Part shown: in pieces, positions 44,142 to 55,337 of the stretch
How the letters are laid out: each line of letters starts with the position of its first letter
Numbering within the stretch: the first letter of the stretch is position 1
Assembly: GCA_026399755.1 (NCBI GenBank)
Contig: JAPLQI010000126.1
Span: 17,685 to 81,684 of the forward strand
DNA from: Pseudomonadota bacterium
GTDB taxonomy: Bacteria; Pseudomonadota; Gammaproteobacteria; Burkholderiales; Chitinibacteraceae
DNA: 64,000 bases
Reading direction: 5' to 3'
Made by a program: the position numbers and the translations under genes
The notes under the pieces: generated by a model
Told to the model about the DNA's origin: nothing
The model's input: the letters and a program-made list of their open reading frames with translations, nothing else
Databases searched by the model: none

Positions 44142-44414
44142 CCTGTACTCCAGCAAAAGTAATTGGGGAAGGCGTGAAAGCAATCTGGCTATCTATAAGG
44201 CCGCAAGCGGCTTAGCATTAGAAAAGCAAGACGGCTAGCAATGCGCAAAAAAGCGCACTTTACAGTCGGCAATTTTAGCATGGACAGGCCCAAATACGGC
44301 CTTTACCTTGTAAGCTAATGCGCCACTCAGGCCCATCTTACCGACCATCGGTCATTATTTTTATGCAGCGCAATAGCAAGCCTGCTGGCCCGCTATTTAT
44401 ATTAAAACGCTAAA

Positions 44415-45926
<1,512 letters not shown>

Positions 45927-45930
<4 letters not shown>

Positions 45931-47120
45931 GGGCTAGGGACAACAGGTGTGCTTTCTTCTGTAGCGCTAAAAGTATTCAGCGTGAGCTCACGCACAATTA
46001 AACCACCGCTGCCCAAACTAATACCGCCGCTTAAGCCATCAAAATTAATCTCTTCTTTCTTGCTTAATAGAGTGGCTAATTTCCATGCATCCACACCCAA
46101 AGCAAATAAACGCTCCACATCATTCGATTTAGAACGGCTGCGATTTAATAAAGCGTAATCGCTATTGAGTGGGTTCAGAATCCAAGGCGCTTCTAAATAA
46201 TGAATCCCCGCCATATCCACTCGAGCCGTCCTACTTAAAGGACCAGGGCTAATTTGGCTGGTGGCGTAGACTGGCCGCTCATTACCCACAAAGGGGCGAG
46301 AAATACGTGTTTGCCTTGAATTTGCGGCGAAGAACACCGAATCATGCTCGCCATCTTTCAGCTGAGCACGCAAAGCCTGTGCTTGGCTGCGTGCATCTTT
46401 TAAGTTGAAAATAGTGGGTTGCGTGCCATTAGCCTCTTTCCAACTATCCACAAAGCCCTGCACCATTCTACCCGATAGCGGGCTATCGCCTTGTAACACC
46501 AGAGGCATACGTAAGCCTTCCGCAAACATTTGCTTGGCAATTTGCTGCGCTTCTTGCTCTATAGATAAGGAAAAACTATAGAGCTGAGCTCGGCGTAGCG
46601 TTTTCTCATCAAAAGAATTCAGGGCAATAACAGGAATATCAAAATCACCAATGTCAGCCAGATAATTAATCGATGGTTTGGTTAATGGCCCAATCACCGC
46701 CACAGCCCCCTGCTGACTAAGCTGCTGAAACTGCTCAAATACATCTGCAGGCACATCATCGGTATCAAATACTTTAACGACAAGCTGATCTGCATTGCCA
46801 TTCGCGGCAGCCAGCACCCCCGCCTTAATCGCATCCACAGCAGGGCGCATCGCTTTACTCTTGCCCGGTAACAAGACCGCGACAAAGCCACCATCACGAC
46901 GTAAAGGCGCTGGTTTAGCGAGATGCGACGCTGTCTGAGCCGCACTCGCTTCGGTGGCCGCCGCCTGGGCTGCAATCGTAAATGCGGGTTTGCCCGCTAC
47001 AGGAGCAATAACCGGTGCAGCAGCGCAACCTGCTATGGCAGTAAGCAGTACAGCACCGTATAGTACGGACCCTAGCGCACTGCGCAATTCCGAAGCAAAA
47101 AGGAGAGCCTTAGCGTGCAT
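45927..47120 (-). CDS. lpoA: Penicillin-binding protein activator LpoA
   Basis: A 397-residue lipoprotein (lipobox AIAGC near residue 31) that activates PBP1A for peptidoglycan synthesis. Only the C-terminal periplasmic-binding-like domain of E. coli LpoA (which is about 678) is present, plus a short linker. It reads GFVAVLLPGKSKAMRPAVDAIKAG, then PLTKPSINYLADIG and TYATSQISPGPL-like repeats of the Leu/Ile/Val-binding type. The ATG at 47120 overlaps the rsmI start on the other strand. A downstream TTG is an alternative. Confidence 0.9.
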
Positions 47121-47978
47121 ACAGAATCCAATCCTATTATTAAGTCCGCATTATATGTGGTGGCCACCCCAATCGGTAACCTTAACGACATGACGCCTCG
47201 CGCCATTGCCGCGTTAAAGGGGTCCGATGTAATCGCGGCCGAAGATACCCGAGTTACTGGACAGCTACTCAAACATTTTAATATTTCAACACCCATGGTG
47301 TCTTTGCGAGAGCACAACGAACACAGCATGGCTGAAAAACTCGTCGCTCGCATGCTAGCCGGCGAAACTGTCGCGCAAGTATCGGACGCCGGAACGCCTG
47401 CCGTATCTGATCCGGGCGCCCTACTTGCCGCAGCAGCACATGCAGCAGGCTGCAAGATTATCCCCGTTCCAGGCGCTTCCGCACTGACAACGGCCCTTTC
47501 AGCCAGCGGTTTTAATTGCCCGCATGCCTTGTTTTATGGCTTCTTACCGCCCAAAACCAAGCAACGCTGCGATGCACTCAGCGAGCTAAAAGATCAAAGC
47601 TTCATTAGCGTATTTTATGAAGCGCCACACCGTATTGTGGATTGTTTAAACGATATGGCCAGCGTATTTGGTCCGGATCGTGAAGCGGTACTCTGCCGTG
47701 AAATCACCAAAACCTTTGAAACCATCCGCCGCCTGCCACTTGGCGAGCTAGCCGCATGGGTTGCCAGCGACAGCAATCAGGAGCGTGGCGAATCAGTGGT
47801 CGTCGTTAATGCAGCACCCCGAGCGATCAAAGCCGATGGAGCAGATTACGACAGCGTTTTATTGCCCTTGATTGCCGAGCTACCGCTCAAACAAGCCGTA
47901 GCTCTAGCCGTATCGATCACCGGCGCACCTAAAAACGCTCTGTATGAGCGTGCTTTAGTGCTTAAAAAAGAAGCATAA
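47115..47978 (+). CDS. rsmI: 16S rRNA (cytidine1402-2'-O)-methyltransferase
   Basis: A 287-residue SAM-dependent methyltransferase with ALYVVATPIGNLNDMTPRA at the start, VIAAEDTRVTGQLLKHF, SDAGTPAVSDPGALL and PVPGASALTTALSAS, all typical of RsmI. It modifies C1402 of 16S rRNA. It starts at a GTG (47115) preceded by an aggag site that lies inside the lpoA coding sequence. It is divergent from lpoA, with starts overlapping by 6 bases; a shared promoter must lie within the two coding regions. Confidence 0.96.
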   Translation: MHTESNPIIKSALYVVATPIGNLNDMTPRAIAALKGSDVIAAEDTRVTGQLLKHFNISTPMVSLREHNEHSMAEKLVARMLAGETVAQVSDAGTPAVSDPGALLAAAAHAAGCKIIPVPGASALTTALSASGFNCPHALFYGFLPPKTKQRCDALSELKDQSFISVFYEAPHRIVDCLNDMASVFGPDREAVLCREITKTFETIRRLPLGELAAWVASDSNQERGESVVVVNAAPRAIKADGADYDSVLLPLIAELPLKQAVALAVSITGAPKNALYERALVLKKEA

Positions 47979-48150
47979 AGATCTTTTTGACTTAAAAAAG
48001 CCGAAGGTTTGCTGACAAATCCATCCAATAGCCCAGCGTTTTGTTCAGCTTGATGTATTAATCTGCAAACCTTCAATAAAAAAACCACCTTAAATAACAA
48101 GAAGCTATGTAATTTTCTAGCAAATATCCGCGATTAACGGCAGATAATAC

Positions 48151-48179
48151 TTGCCAAGCAAAGCATGTTTCTACATAAT
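48151..48179 (+). promoter_or_regulatory. Promoter of tRNA-Leu
   Basis: TTGCCA (48151-48156), 17-base spacer, CATAAT (48174-48179). The tRNA begins 21 bases after it. Confidence 0.6.
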
Positions 48180-48199
48180 TCTACTCCTGCACTGAACGA

Positions 48200-48284
48200 G
48201 CCCGGGTGGCGAAATTGGTAGACGCAAGGGACTCAAAATCCCTCGCCGCAAGGTGTGTCGGTTCGAGTCCGACCCCGGGCACCA
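48200..48284 (+). tRNA. tRNA-Leu (CAA)
   Basis: An 85-nt tRNA with acceptor gcccggg pairing with cccgggc, discriminator A, encoded CCA, a long variable arm (ctcgccgcaaggtgtg) as in tRNA-Leu, and anticodon loop ctCAAaa. It stands alone. Confidence 0.97.
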
Positions 48285-48390
48285 CTCGTTAAGTACAGAT
48301 AAATTAAGGATTTCATGGCTCAGCCTGAAATCCTTTTTTTTCGTCTGCGTTTCTAAAACCGTAAGCACAGCTCTCTTTCTGCAAAGCTCC

Positions 48391-49299
48391 TCAGCGCAAA
48401 GCCTCAATCCACGCTCTTGCTGCGTGTGATAGATAGACATCTTTGCGCCAGCCCAGCGCGATTCGCCATGGAATTTCGGGCTCGCTTAAGGTTGCGATCA
48501 CGCAGCGGCCAGGGGTAATACGACGAGCGACGGATTCGGGAAGGAGTGCCACACCCATGCCGCTTTCGACGAGTGCCACCATAAATTCCCATTGCCCACT
48601 GCGCCCAGCAATTTGCGGGCTAAAGCCTTGTGTTTGGCAGGCGGCCAGTACTCTGTCGTTTAATGAATATGAGGCGCTATAGAGCACAAAATGCTCCGTA
48701 CTTAGCTCGATCAGGCGCACGGCGGATCGGCCCTGCCATTTGGATGTGGCAGCGGCCACTAAAACTAAACGATCATCCGACAGGGGCAGCGTTTCAAAAC
48801 GATTTTCATCCACGGGCAGCAGCAATCCGCCGACCTCTAACTCCCCTGCATCCAAGGCGGCTTCAATGGCTTTGCCGCCTTCTTCACGCAGGCTCAGCTC
48901 AATCATCGGATGAAGACGTTTGAAATTTGCAATGAGCGGTATAAATAACATACCCGCCAAAGGGGGCACGCCCAGCGCTAATTCGCCCACCGCCATCGTG
49001 TTTAAATCGGCCAACTCGGCTTGCAAACGTGCTTCCGCAGCTAATACTTCTTGGCCACGTTTCAGCACCACACGGCCCGCATCGGTTAAATGAAACCGGC
49101 GGTATTCACGTAGCAACAGCGGCATGCCCAGCTCTTCTTCCAGATTTTTGACCATTTTGCTGATGGTCGGCTGAGTCACATTCAGCACTTCTGCTGCGGC
49201 AGTAAAACTTTGCAAGTTCACCACTTCGATAAAATAACGCAGTGCTTTGATATCCACGACACATGCCAAATTGGAATAGACATCATGATAATAAGTCAT
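48391..49299 (-). CDS. LysR-family transcriptional regulator
   Basis: A 302-residue regulator with an N-terminal winged helix (LQSFTAAAEVLNVTQPTISKMVKNLEEELG), a linker and a substrate-binding domain (LGVPPLAGMLFIPL...). It is divergent from lrgA with 53 bases between starts, so it probably controls lrgAB, as CidR does for cidAB in other bacteria. The start at 49299 is not certain; GTG at 49257 would also give a LysR start (DIKALRYF). Confidence 0.92.
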   Translation of the reverse strand: MTYYHDVYSNLACVVDIKALRYFIEVVNLQSFTAAAEVLNVTQPTISKMVKNLEEELGMPLLLREYRRFHLTDAGRVVLKRGQEVLAAEARLQAELADLNTMAVGELALGVPPLAGMLFIPLIANFKRLHPMIELSLREEGGKAIEAALDAGELEVGGLLLPVDENRFETLPLSDDRLVLVAAATSKWQGRSAVRLIELSTEHFVLYSASYSLNDRVLAACQTQGFSPQIAGRSGQWEFMVALVESGMGVALLPESVARRITPGRCVIATLSEPEIPWRIALGWRKDVYLSHAARAWIEALR

Positions 49300-49352
49300 T
49301 TTGGCTATTTATCCAGAGGGCGTAATATCAAGGCTTATGACAAGGAGTTGAA

Positions 49353-49763
49353 GTGGTGTCTAACAAGCTATTTTCCTTTTTCCGTGTGCTCGCCCAAATT
49401 GGCCTCTTGATTGCCATTTGGTTGGCATCCGATTGGTTTGTGCGACGTACTGGCTTGCCGGTGCCTGGCGGCGTCTTGGGGCTGGGTATTGTCTTTGCAC
49501 TACTGCTTTTAGGCGTGCCGCTCAACTGGGTAAAAGATGGCGCTCAGTGGCTATTGGCCGAAATGCTGCTGTTTTTTGTGCCCGCCGTCGTGGCTATGGT
49601 GAAGTACAAAGCACTTTTTATCAGTGAAGGCTGGCAGTTATTGGTGGTCATTTTCTTAGGCACGGCGCTAGTGATGTGCGTGACTGCATTGGTGGTAGAC
49701 CGCTTTTTTAAAATTGAACATCAACTCCGCTTGGCCAAAGCCAAAAAGCGATCCGCATCATGA
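49353..49763 (+). CDS. lrgA: CidA/LrgA family holin-like protein
   Basis: A 136-residue membrane protein with four hydrophobic segments and the family motif TGLPVPGGVLGLGIVFALLL. CidA/LrgA proteins act like holins and modulate murein hydrolase activity or export of small molecules. It starts at a GTG (49353) with a strong aaggag site. It overlaps lrgB by ATGA and is divergent from the LysR gene. Confidence 0.93.
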   Translation: MVSNKLFSFFRVLAQIGLLIAIWLASDWFVRRTGLPVPGGVLGLGIVFALLLLGVPLNWVKDGAQWLLAEMLLFFVPAVVAMVKYKALFISEGWQLLVVIFLGTALVMCVTALVVDRFFKIEHQLRLAKAKKRSAS

Positions 49764-50455
49764 CTATCTCTACTCCCACTCTCGCCCTCATTTGCCTAGC
49801 GCTTACCATTGGCGCTTATGCTTTGGCTAAGTTTTTGTATGCACGCCATCAGCGCTGGTGGCTGGCTCCGCTGGTGTTAACGCCGGTGCTTTTAGTGGCT
49901 TTTATGCTGCTGACGCATACTCCCTATGAAACCTATTACTCTGATACCCGCTGGCTGCTATGGCTGCTTGGCCCTGCGACTGTTGCTTTTGCTGTGCCTC
50001 TGTATGAATACCGCGCCCTAATGATCAAACACTGGCTGGCTTTATCTGCCGGAGTCATTGCGGGCTGCGTCACCGCGCTACTAAGCTGCGTCTTACTTTC
50101 CCAGCTGTTTCATTTATCGCCCGAGCTGACCCGCAGCCTGTTGCCTAGGTCGATTTCCACGCCTTTTGCACTGGCAGTAGCAGATGCTTGGGGTGGATCG
50201 CAGGAGCTAACAGCCTTATTTGTAGTCATTACCGGCTTGATGGGCATGCTGTTTGGCGAGCTGATGTTGGTGATGTTGCCACTGCGCTCTAGGCTGGCAC
50301 GCGGCGCTTTATTTGGCGCAGCGGCCCATGCAGTTGGCACGGCAAAAGCGCGAGAGATTGGCAACGAAGAAGGCGTGGTCGCCTGCATCACCATGATGGT
50401 TTCTGGCGTGGTCATGGTACTGATTGCACCGCTGCTGGCGCCACTCTTTGCCTAA
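49760..50455 (+). CDS. lrgB: LrgB/CidB family protein
   Basis: A 231-residue membrane protein with about seven segments. It has PRSISTPFALAVADAWGGSQELTALFVVITGLMGMLFG and AVGTAKAREIGNEEGVV, the family marks of LrgB/CidB. It forms a unit with LrgA. Start overlaps the lrgA stop (ATGA at 49760-49763). Confidence 0.93.
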   Translation: MTISTPTLALICLALTIGAYALAKFLYARHQRWWLAPLVLTPVLLVAFMLLTHTPYETYYSDTRWLLWLLGPATVAFAVPLYEYRALMIKHWLALSAGVIAGCVTALLSCVLLSQLFHLSPELTRSLLPRSISTPFALAVADAWGGSQELTALFVVITGLMGMLFGELMLVMLPLRSRLARGALFGAAAHAVGTAKAREIGNEEGVVACITMMVSGVVMVLIAPLLAPLFA

Positions 50456-50584
50456 GTCATCGCCGCAGAGAGCCCCATTAGCCAGCTCTCTATAATTATT
50501 TACCAACAAAGGCCATATTTTCTTATTCGATTGCACCATAGTCATTATAAGATATGGCAATTATTCTCATTTCATTCATGATCA

Positions 50585-51304
50585 ATGCCTAAATTATCCC
50601 CAATCCTCTTGCTTGATGTAATTCAACAGCAACGGTTTGGCGTTGAATACCAACCTTTAATTCATACACAAAATTTAGAAACAATTGCCCATGAAGCGCT
50701 CGCTCGATTTTATCGGGCCGATAAGCAGCTCCTTCGCACCGATCATTTTTTTAATGCGCTGCATGAAAGTCCACTGACCTTGTTTCAAGTGGAATATCAG
50801 ATGAAGCAATTACAATTAGAAAACGCCCCTAGCGGTGAATTGTTTTTAAATCTTGATCCCGATGCCTATGCTGTGACCGATATTCCAGGTGAAATCAACC
50901 CCCTGCTGGAGCTCATTCACTGCCGCACCCACGTCGTGCTCGAGATCATAGAAAACAGTGATATCTCTGATGCCCGCCAAAGCGCCAATATGGCCAAAGC
51001 ATTTCATGAAAAGAATATCCAATTAGCACTGGACGATATTGGCTCGCCGCACTCCATGCTATCGCTCCCCATATTGATTACGGTAGATTGCTTAAAGTTT
51101 GATCGCAGTTGGTTTACCGAGCTGGATCAGCCACATCATCGCACCGCTTTAGAAAGCCTGATTCGCTATGCCAAAGACACCGGCAAACGCACCGTATTAG
51201 AAGGAATAGAAACCCTAGAGCAGCTAGAAATTGCCCGCCAGCTGGATGTCGATATGGTGCAGGGCTTCTTATTTAAAGAGCGCTTTATCCGCGTGCGTAC
51301 ATAA
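50585..51304 (+). CDS. EAL-domain protein
   Basis: A 239-residue single EAL domain. Signature HEALARF keeps EAL. DDIGSPHSMLSL replaces the usual DDFGTGYSSL (both Asp kept), and LKFDRSWF and LEGIET match the other positions. An N- or C-terminal partner domain is absent. It probably degrades cyclic di-GMP, but with a modified loop it may be inactive or a receptor. It is solitary, after lrgAB. Confidence 0.85.
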   Translation: MPKLSPILLLDVIQQQRFGVEYQPLIHTQNLETIAHEALARFYRADKQLLRTDHFFNALHESPLTLFQVEYQMKQLQLENAPSGELFLNLDPDAYAVTDIPGEINPLLELIHCRTHVVLEIIENSDISDARQSANMAKAFHEKNIQLALDDIGSPHSMLSLPILITVDCLKFDRSWFTELDQPHHRTALESLIRYAKDTGKRTVLEGIETLEQLEIARQLDVDMVQGFLFKERFIRVRT

Positions 51305-51482
51305 AAATAGATAATCAATTCAATCCACTAAGAAATAATCACCTATTAAACCGCTTTTTCTTCCTGTAAAAGCAATACACCATTTATTCCATCTCATAAA
51401 ATGCACCGCATTTACTAGGGGCTGCTTGCCTCTTTTTTATTCGCCCATCGCTCAATCATCCGCACAGGAATAATCCCAAGTA

Positions 51483-52355
51483 ATGTCGTTTAATAAAAAG
51501 AACAATGCAATTGTCATGCTTATTTTGATTGGTTGTTTAAGCGCCTGCGACGATAGCAGCATGGCCCAAATCGAAAAACTAGCGCATAGCCAAGAAGCCA
51601 AAACCCTCGCCAAACTGGGTGAAATGGCCTTAGATAAAGCACTCAATCAAAAAGATGAAACGGCCCCCAATCCATCCCCTGACGAGCCAGTTGAATTAGT
51701 CACAGGCCGCACCGCCACGGGTCAGCGAGATTTCAACCGCGCCAAACAAGTATTGCCCGATGTATTTCGCGGCATGGAAAGCGATTTTTACTGCGGCTGC
51801 GCTTATAAAGGCAAAGAAATGGATTTGGCCAGCTGCGGCTATACCCCCAGAAAAAGCGAGACGCGCGCCTCACGCCTAGAGTGGGAGCATGTTGTTCCGG
51901 CCTGGGTATTGGGCCATCAGCGACAATGCTGGCAAAACGGTGGGCGCAAAAACTGCAGCAATAACGATCCACAATTTAAAAGCGCCGAAGGAAATCTGGT
52001 GAACTTGGTGCCATCCGTGGGCGAAGTCAATGGCGATCGCAGCAACTACGCCTATAGCGCATGGACTAGCAAACCCGAGCCCATGTATGGCCAATGCAAA
52101 ACGATAGTCGATTTCAAAAACAAAAAAGCCCAGCCACGGGAAGAAGTGCGCGGCCGCATTGCCCGCATCCATTTTTATATGTACGAGCGTTACCAACTCA
52201 AACTATCAAAACAAGACCAGCAGCTGATGTGCGCATGGGCCAAAACCTATCCGGTGGATGATTGGGAAGTAAAACGCGATCAGCGAATTGTGAAGCTACA
52301 AGGCGATGGCAATCATTTTGTCAGCGAGAAAACGACCGCGGCTTTTTGCGCCTAA
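51483..52355 (+). CDS. Endonuclease I family secreted nuclease
   Basis: A 290-residue secreted DNase of the EndA/Dns type. The N-terminus is a lipoprotein-like signal (LIGCLSAC, residues about 16-23), followed by a Glu/Lys-rich linker and the nuclease domain with RLEWEHVVPAWVLG (the His catalytic motif), a Cys pair and the NLVNLVPSVGEVNGDRSNYAY metal-binding stretch. It acts on extracellular or periplasmic DNA. It stands alone. Confidence 0.92.
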   Translation: MSFNKKNNAIVMLILIGCLSACDDSSMAQIEKLAHSQEAKTLAKLGEMALDKALNQKDETAPNPSPDEPVELVTGRTATGQRDFNRAKQVLPDVFRGMESDFYCGCAYKGKEMDLASCGYTPRKSETRASRLEWEHVVPAWVLGHQRQCWQNGGRKNCSNNDPQFKSAEGNLVNLVPSVGEVNGDRSNYAYSAWTSKPEPMYGQCKTIVDFKNKKAQPREEVRGRIARIHFYMYERYQLKLSKQDQQLMCAWAKTYPVDDWEVKRDQRIVKLQGDGNHFVSEKTTAAFCA

Positions 52356-52678
52356 AGGCACTTCCCATTCCACACTTTGGCTGGCAATGAGTATGGCTAG
52401 TCTTTTTAGTCATAAACCCAGCCTTATTAAGTATATTGAAAATTCCTGCCGTATTTTATGAAAAGGCCACAAGCATCGCATCAATATACAAAGAGAAAAT
52501 AACTCGTTAAATCATTGAATTAAATAGATTACTTTTATTAAGGCACGCGCCTAGCATGGATAAAGTACGGGATTTTTTCACTCTCTCCCTGATTTATTTC
52601 ATCAATCCAATGAATAGCCTGCATGCCATAAATGGGGAGGCAATGTTAAGATGAAACGATTAGCGCCCAGGATAAAAA
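52356..52678. other. Gene-free gap before metF
   Basis: A 323-base gap, AT-rich in the middle. I see no gene, terminator with T-run or repeat. It presumably holds the metF promoter; I recognised no operator. Confidence 0.5.
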
Positions 52679-53512
52679 ATGATGACGCCCTCCCCAATCA
52701 GCTTTGAGTTTTTCCCTCCCAGAACACCAGAAGGCGCAGAAAAACTACGCACAACGCGTCGACAATTAGCGCAATTTAAACCCGAATTCTTTTCGGTGAC
52801 CTTTGGTGCCGGTGGCACAACGCAAGAAGGCACGCTGAACGCCGTGCTGGATATTCAATCCGAAGGCCATGCGGCTGCCCCACACCTATCCTGTGTGGGC
52901 TCATCCAAAGAAAGTATTCGAAGCATTGTGCAAAACTATAAAGACCACGGCATTCGCCATATTGTGGCTTTGCGGGGCGATATTCCTTCGGGGATGGGGG
53001 ATTTTGGCGAGTTTCGTTACGCCAATGAATTGGTGAGTTTTTTACGCGATGAATTTGGCGATTGGTTTCATATTGAAGTGGCTGCCTATCCCGAGTTTCA
53101 CCCACAAGCCCAAAGCGCCGAAGCCGATATTCGCAATTTCGTAAATAAAGTACGGGCAGGTGCAGATTCGGCCATTACCCAATACTTTTTTAATGCCGAT
53201 GCTTATTTCCGTTTTGTGGATGAAGTCAATGCGCGAGGCGTAAGCATTCCTATTGTGCCGGGCATTATGCCTATCCAAAACTTTAGCCAATTAGCACGCT
53301 TCTCAGATATGTGCGGCGCAGAAATTCCACGCTGGCTCAGGCTGCGTTTACAGGCCTTTGGCGACGACACGGCATCGATCCGCGCCTTTGGTTTAGATTT
53401 TGTAACCGAGCTATCCGACCGAGTATTGGCAGGTGGTGCGCCGGGGCTGCATTTCTATACCCTCAATGCAGCCGGCGCCGTTTCTACCGTTTGCCAGCGC
53501 CTAGGTCGTTAA
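52679..53512 (+). CDS. metF: Methylenetetrahydrofolate reductase
   Basis: A 277-residue flavoprotein making 5-methyltetrahydrofolate from the methylene form, for methionine synthesis. It starts SFEFFPPRTPEGAEKL, has FSVTFGAGGTTQEGT, ALRGDIPSG, QYFFNADAYFRFVDE and PGIMPIQNF in MetF order. E. coli MetF has 296. It starts at the double ATG at 52679. It overlaps the convergent GGDEF gene by 29 bases. Confidence 0.96.
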   Translation: MMTPSPISFEFFPPRTPEGAEKLRTTRRQLAQFKPEFFSVTFGAGGTTQEGTLNAVLDIQSEGHAAAPHLSCVGSSKESIRSIVQNYKDHGIRHIVALRGDIPSGMGDFGEFRYANELVSFLRDEFGDWFHIEVAAYPEFHPQAQSAEADIRNFVNKVRAGADSAITQYFFNADAYFRFVDEVNARGVSIPIVPGIMPIQNFSQLARFSDMCGAEIPRWLRLRLQAFGDDTASIRAFGLDFVTELSDRVLAGGAPGLHFYTLNAAGAVSTVCQRLGR

Positions 53513-55337
53513 TCGACTCCAGCATCTGCACCTGATTACCACTGCGTTTTGCACGATAAAGCGCCTTATCACCCATACGTAAGAAGTTAGCAGCGCTGAC
53601 TTCTTCTAAGCCCGAATAAACGGCAAGGCCTTGGCTAATGGTCAAGGCTGAGCCGTCTTCATGCACCAGCCCAAGCTTAATAATTGCCAAGCGAATTCGT
53701 TCGGCCAGCAATTTACCTACATGCAAATCGGTATTAGGCAATAAAAGAACAAATTCATTCCCTTCAATTCGAGCGGCACAATCCCCAGTACGCTCCGCAA
53801 ATTTGCCTAAAACTGCCGCCACTTTCTGCAAGGCGATATCGCCTTCATGCCGGCCAAAGCTGTCGTTATATTGCTTAAATGAATCTACATCTAATACGAC
53901 TAATAATAAGGGTTGCTGCTTGCAAAGCACATTAGCCATTTCTTGCTCGAGCCGCTCATCAAAAACGCGCCGATTAGCAATTCCGGTTAAAGCATCATGG
54001 CGCGTTAAACGCTCTAATTGAGTATTGGCTGCCAGCAAAGCATGCTTAGCTTCTTTCAAAGATAATTGCTGACGGCGATGCGCTAAAACATTTGAGCACA
54101 GCCCTGCCACCAATGGCAGCAATCGCATCTCTAGCTCAGAATACAAGCGATCTTGATCAGATATCCCTGCAAATAAAAGACCTAAGCGCTCTCCCTTAAA
54201 ATCAAGAGGGAGTGCTACTAATTGAGTTAATTGCAAATCACGGCATAATGCCGCCTCATCACTTTCATCAGGTAAATCGCCGGCTATACTCATTTTAAAA
54301 GCAGCTTGCGAATGAAGATTTTTTTTACTGTATTGAAATAAACTACGCTTAGCTAAATTAAAATCAGTACGAATTTTCTTATCGGCTTTATCCCAAAAAT
54401 AAACATCCCCTTTTTGACTGTCATCTGCAAAATGCGCAGTAATCAAAGCATCCAGCCCCATCAACTGCCCTACTGCTTTTAAGGTTTGCTCCAAACCAAT
54501 TTTGGCACCATCTAAAGGCATGCTCAAATATCGATCCGCATCTTTGGATAGCAGCTGTAAAAAACCCGACAAATAAAATGATTCATCGGTGCGCTGTGCC
54601 ACTTCAACCTCTAATTGATCGCGGCTCTTAGCGAGAGCATGAATGAGTTGCCCACGCTGTTGCTGCTGATTCAATAAATTATTTTGCAAATTGGCAAACC
54701 CTTGCAGCAGGTTATCCAATTCATCACGAACAGGGCTTTCAAATAAAGGCGGCGGGGGCGCAGTATCTAAATGATCAGGTCGCAAAAGATGAGTATGAAT
54801 AGTCAAAGCTTCCAAGCGCCGCAATACCACTTTGCGCAAGAAAAGTTGTAAAGCAAATAGCAGCCCCATCACAAAAAATAATTGAGCAAGTGCAAAAGGC
54901 AATACTCGATAAGCCACCTGTTTCCAGATTTCATAACGATCGCTGATAAGAGTCAGGCTACCTACCGGAATAATGCTGCCCTTATGCATTAATTCAACGG
55001 TATAACTTAATTCCTTAGCCGCCTCATCACTATCCCCTCTTAAATAACGGGCTCCACTGGGAGTCGTCAGAACGAGACCAGCCACACTACTCACAGTCGA
55101 AAGGCTATCAATTTCTTCATTAATGCCAATAGGATCAATATCCCATAATGCAGCGCTAAGACGGGGGCGATGTTCTTGAACAAGGCTAACAAGCTGGGAA
55201 TGCAAATTCTCAGCCACATCAAAATAGCTAAGCACCGCATAGACCATCACAATCACCAGCATCAGCAAAAAGCCAATGCGATATAAAATTTTACTTAGCC
55301 GCTGTGCTATTGGCTGAAAATGCTTACGTGCACTCAT
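53484..55337 (-). CDS. Membrane GGDEF protein with GAF domain (degenerate signature)
   Basis: A 617-residue protein. Transmembrane segments at about 20-40 and 146-168 enclose a ~100-residue periplasmic sensor region. Then a HAMP-like coiled region, a GAF domain (about 270-425) and a GGDEF-like domain (about 445-605). The GGDEF signature reads EGNEF and the RxxD site region is not clear, so cyclase activity is uncertain; DGSALTISQGLAVY keeps the fold. It overlaps the upstream binding-protein gene by ATGA. Confidence 0.85.
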   Translation of the reverse strand: MSARKHFQPIAQRLSKILYRIGFLLMLVIVMVYAVLSYFDVAENLHSQLVSLVQEHRPRLSAALWDIDPIGINEEIDSLSTVSSVAGLVLTTPSGARYLRGDSDEAAKELSYTVELMHKGSIIPVGSLTLISDRYEIWKQVAYRVLPFALAQLFFVMGLLFALQLFLRKVVLRRLEALTIHTHLLRPDHLDTAPPPPLFESPVRDELDNLLQGFANLQNNLLNQQQQRGQLIHALAKSRDQLEVEVAQRTDESFYLSGFLQLLSKDADRYLSMPLDGAKIGLEQTLKAVGQLMGLDALITAHFADDSQKGDVYFWDKADKKIRTDFNLAKRSLFQYSKKNLHSQAAFKMSIAGDLPDESDEAALCRDLQLTQLVALPLDFKGERLGLLFAGISDQDRLYSELEMRLLPLVAGLCSNVLAHRRQQLSLKEAKHALLAANTQLERLTRHDALTGIANRRVFDERLEQEMANVLCKQQPLLLVVLDVDSFKQYNDSFGRHEGDIALQKVAAVLGKFAERTGDCAARIEGNEFVLLLPNTDLHVGKLLAERIRLAIIKLGLVHEDGSALTISQGLAVYSGLEEVSAANFLRMGDKALYRAKRSGNQVQMLESINDLGAGKR

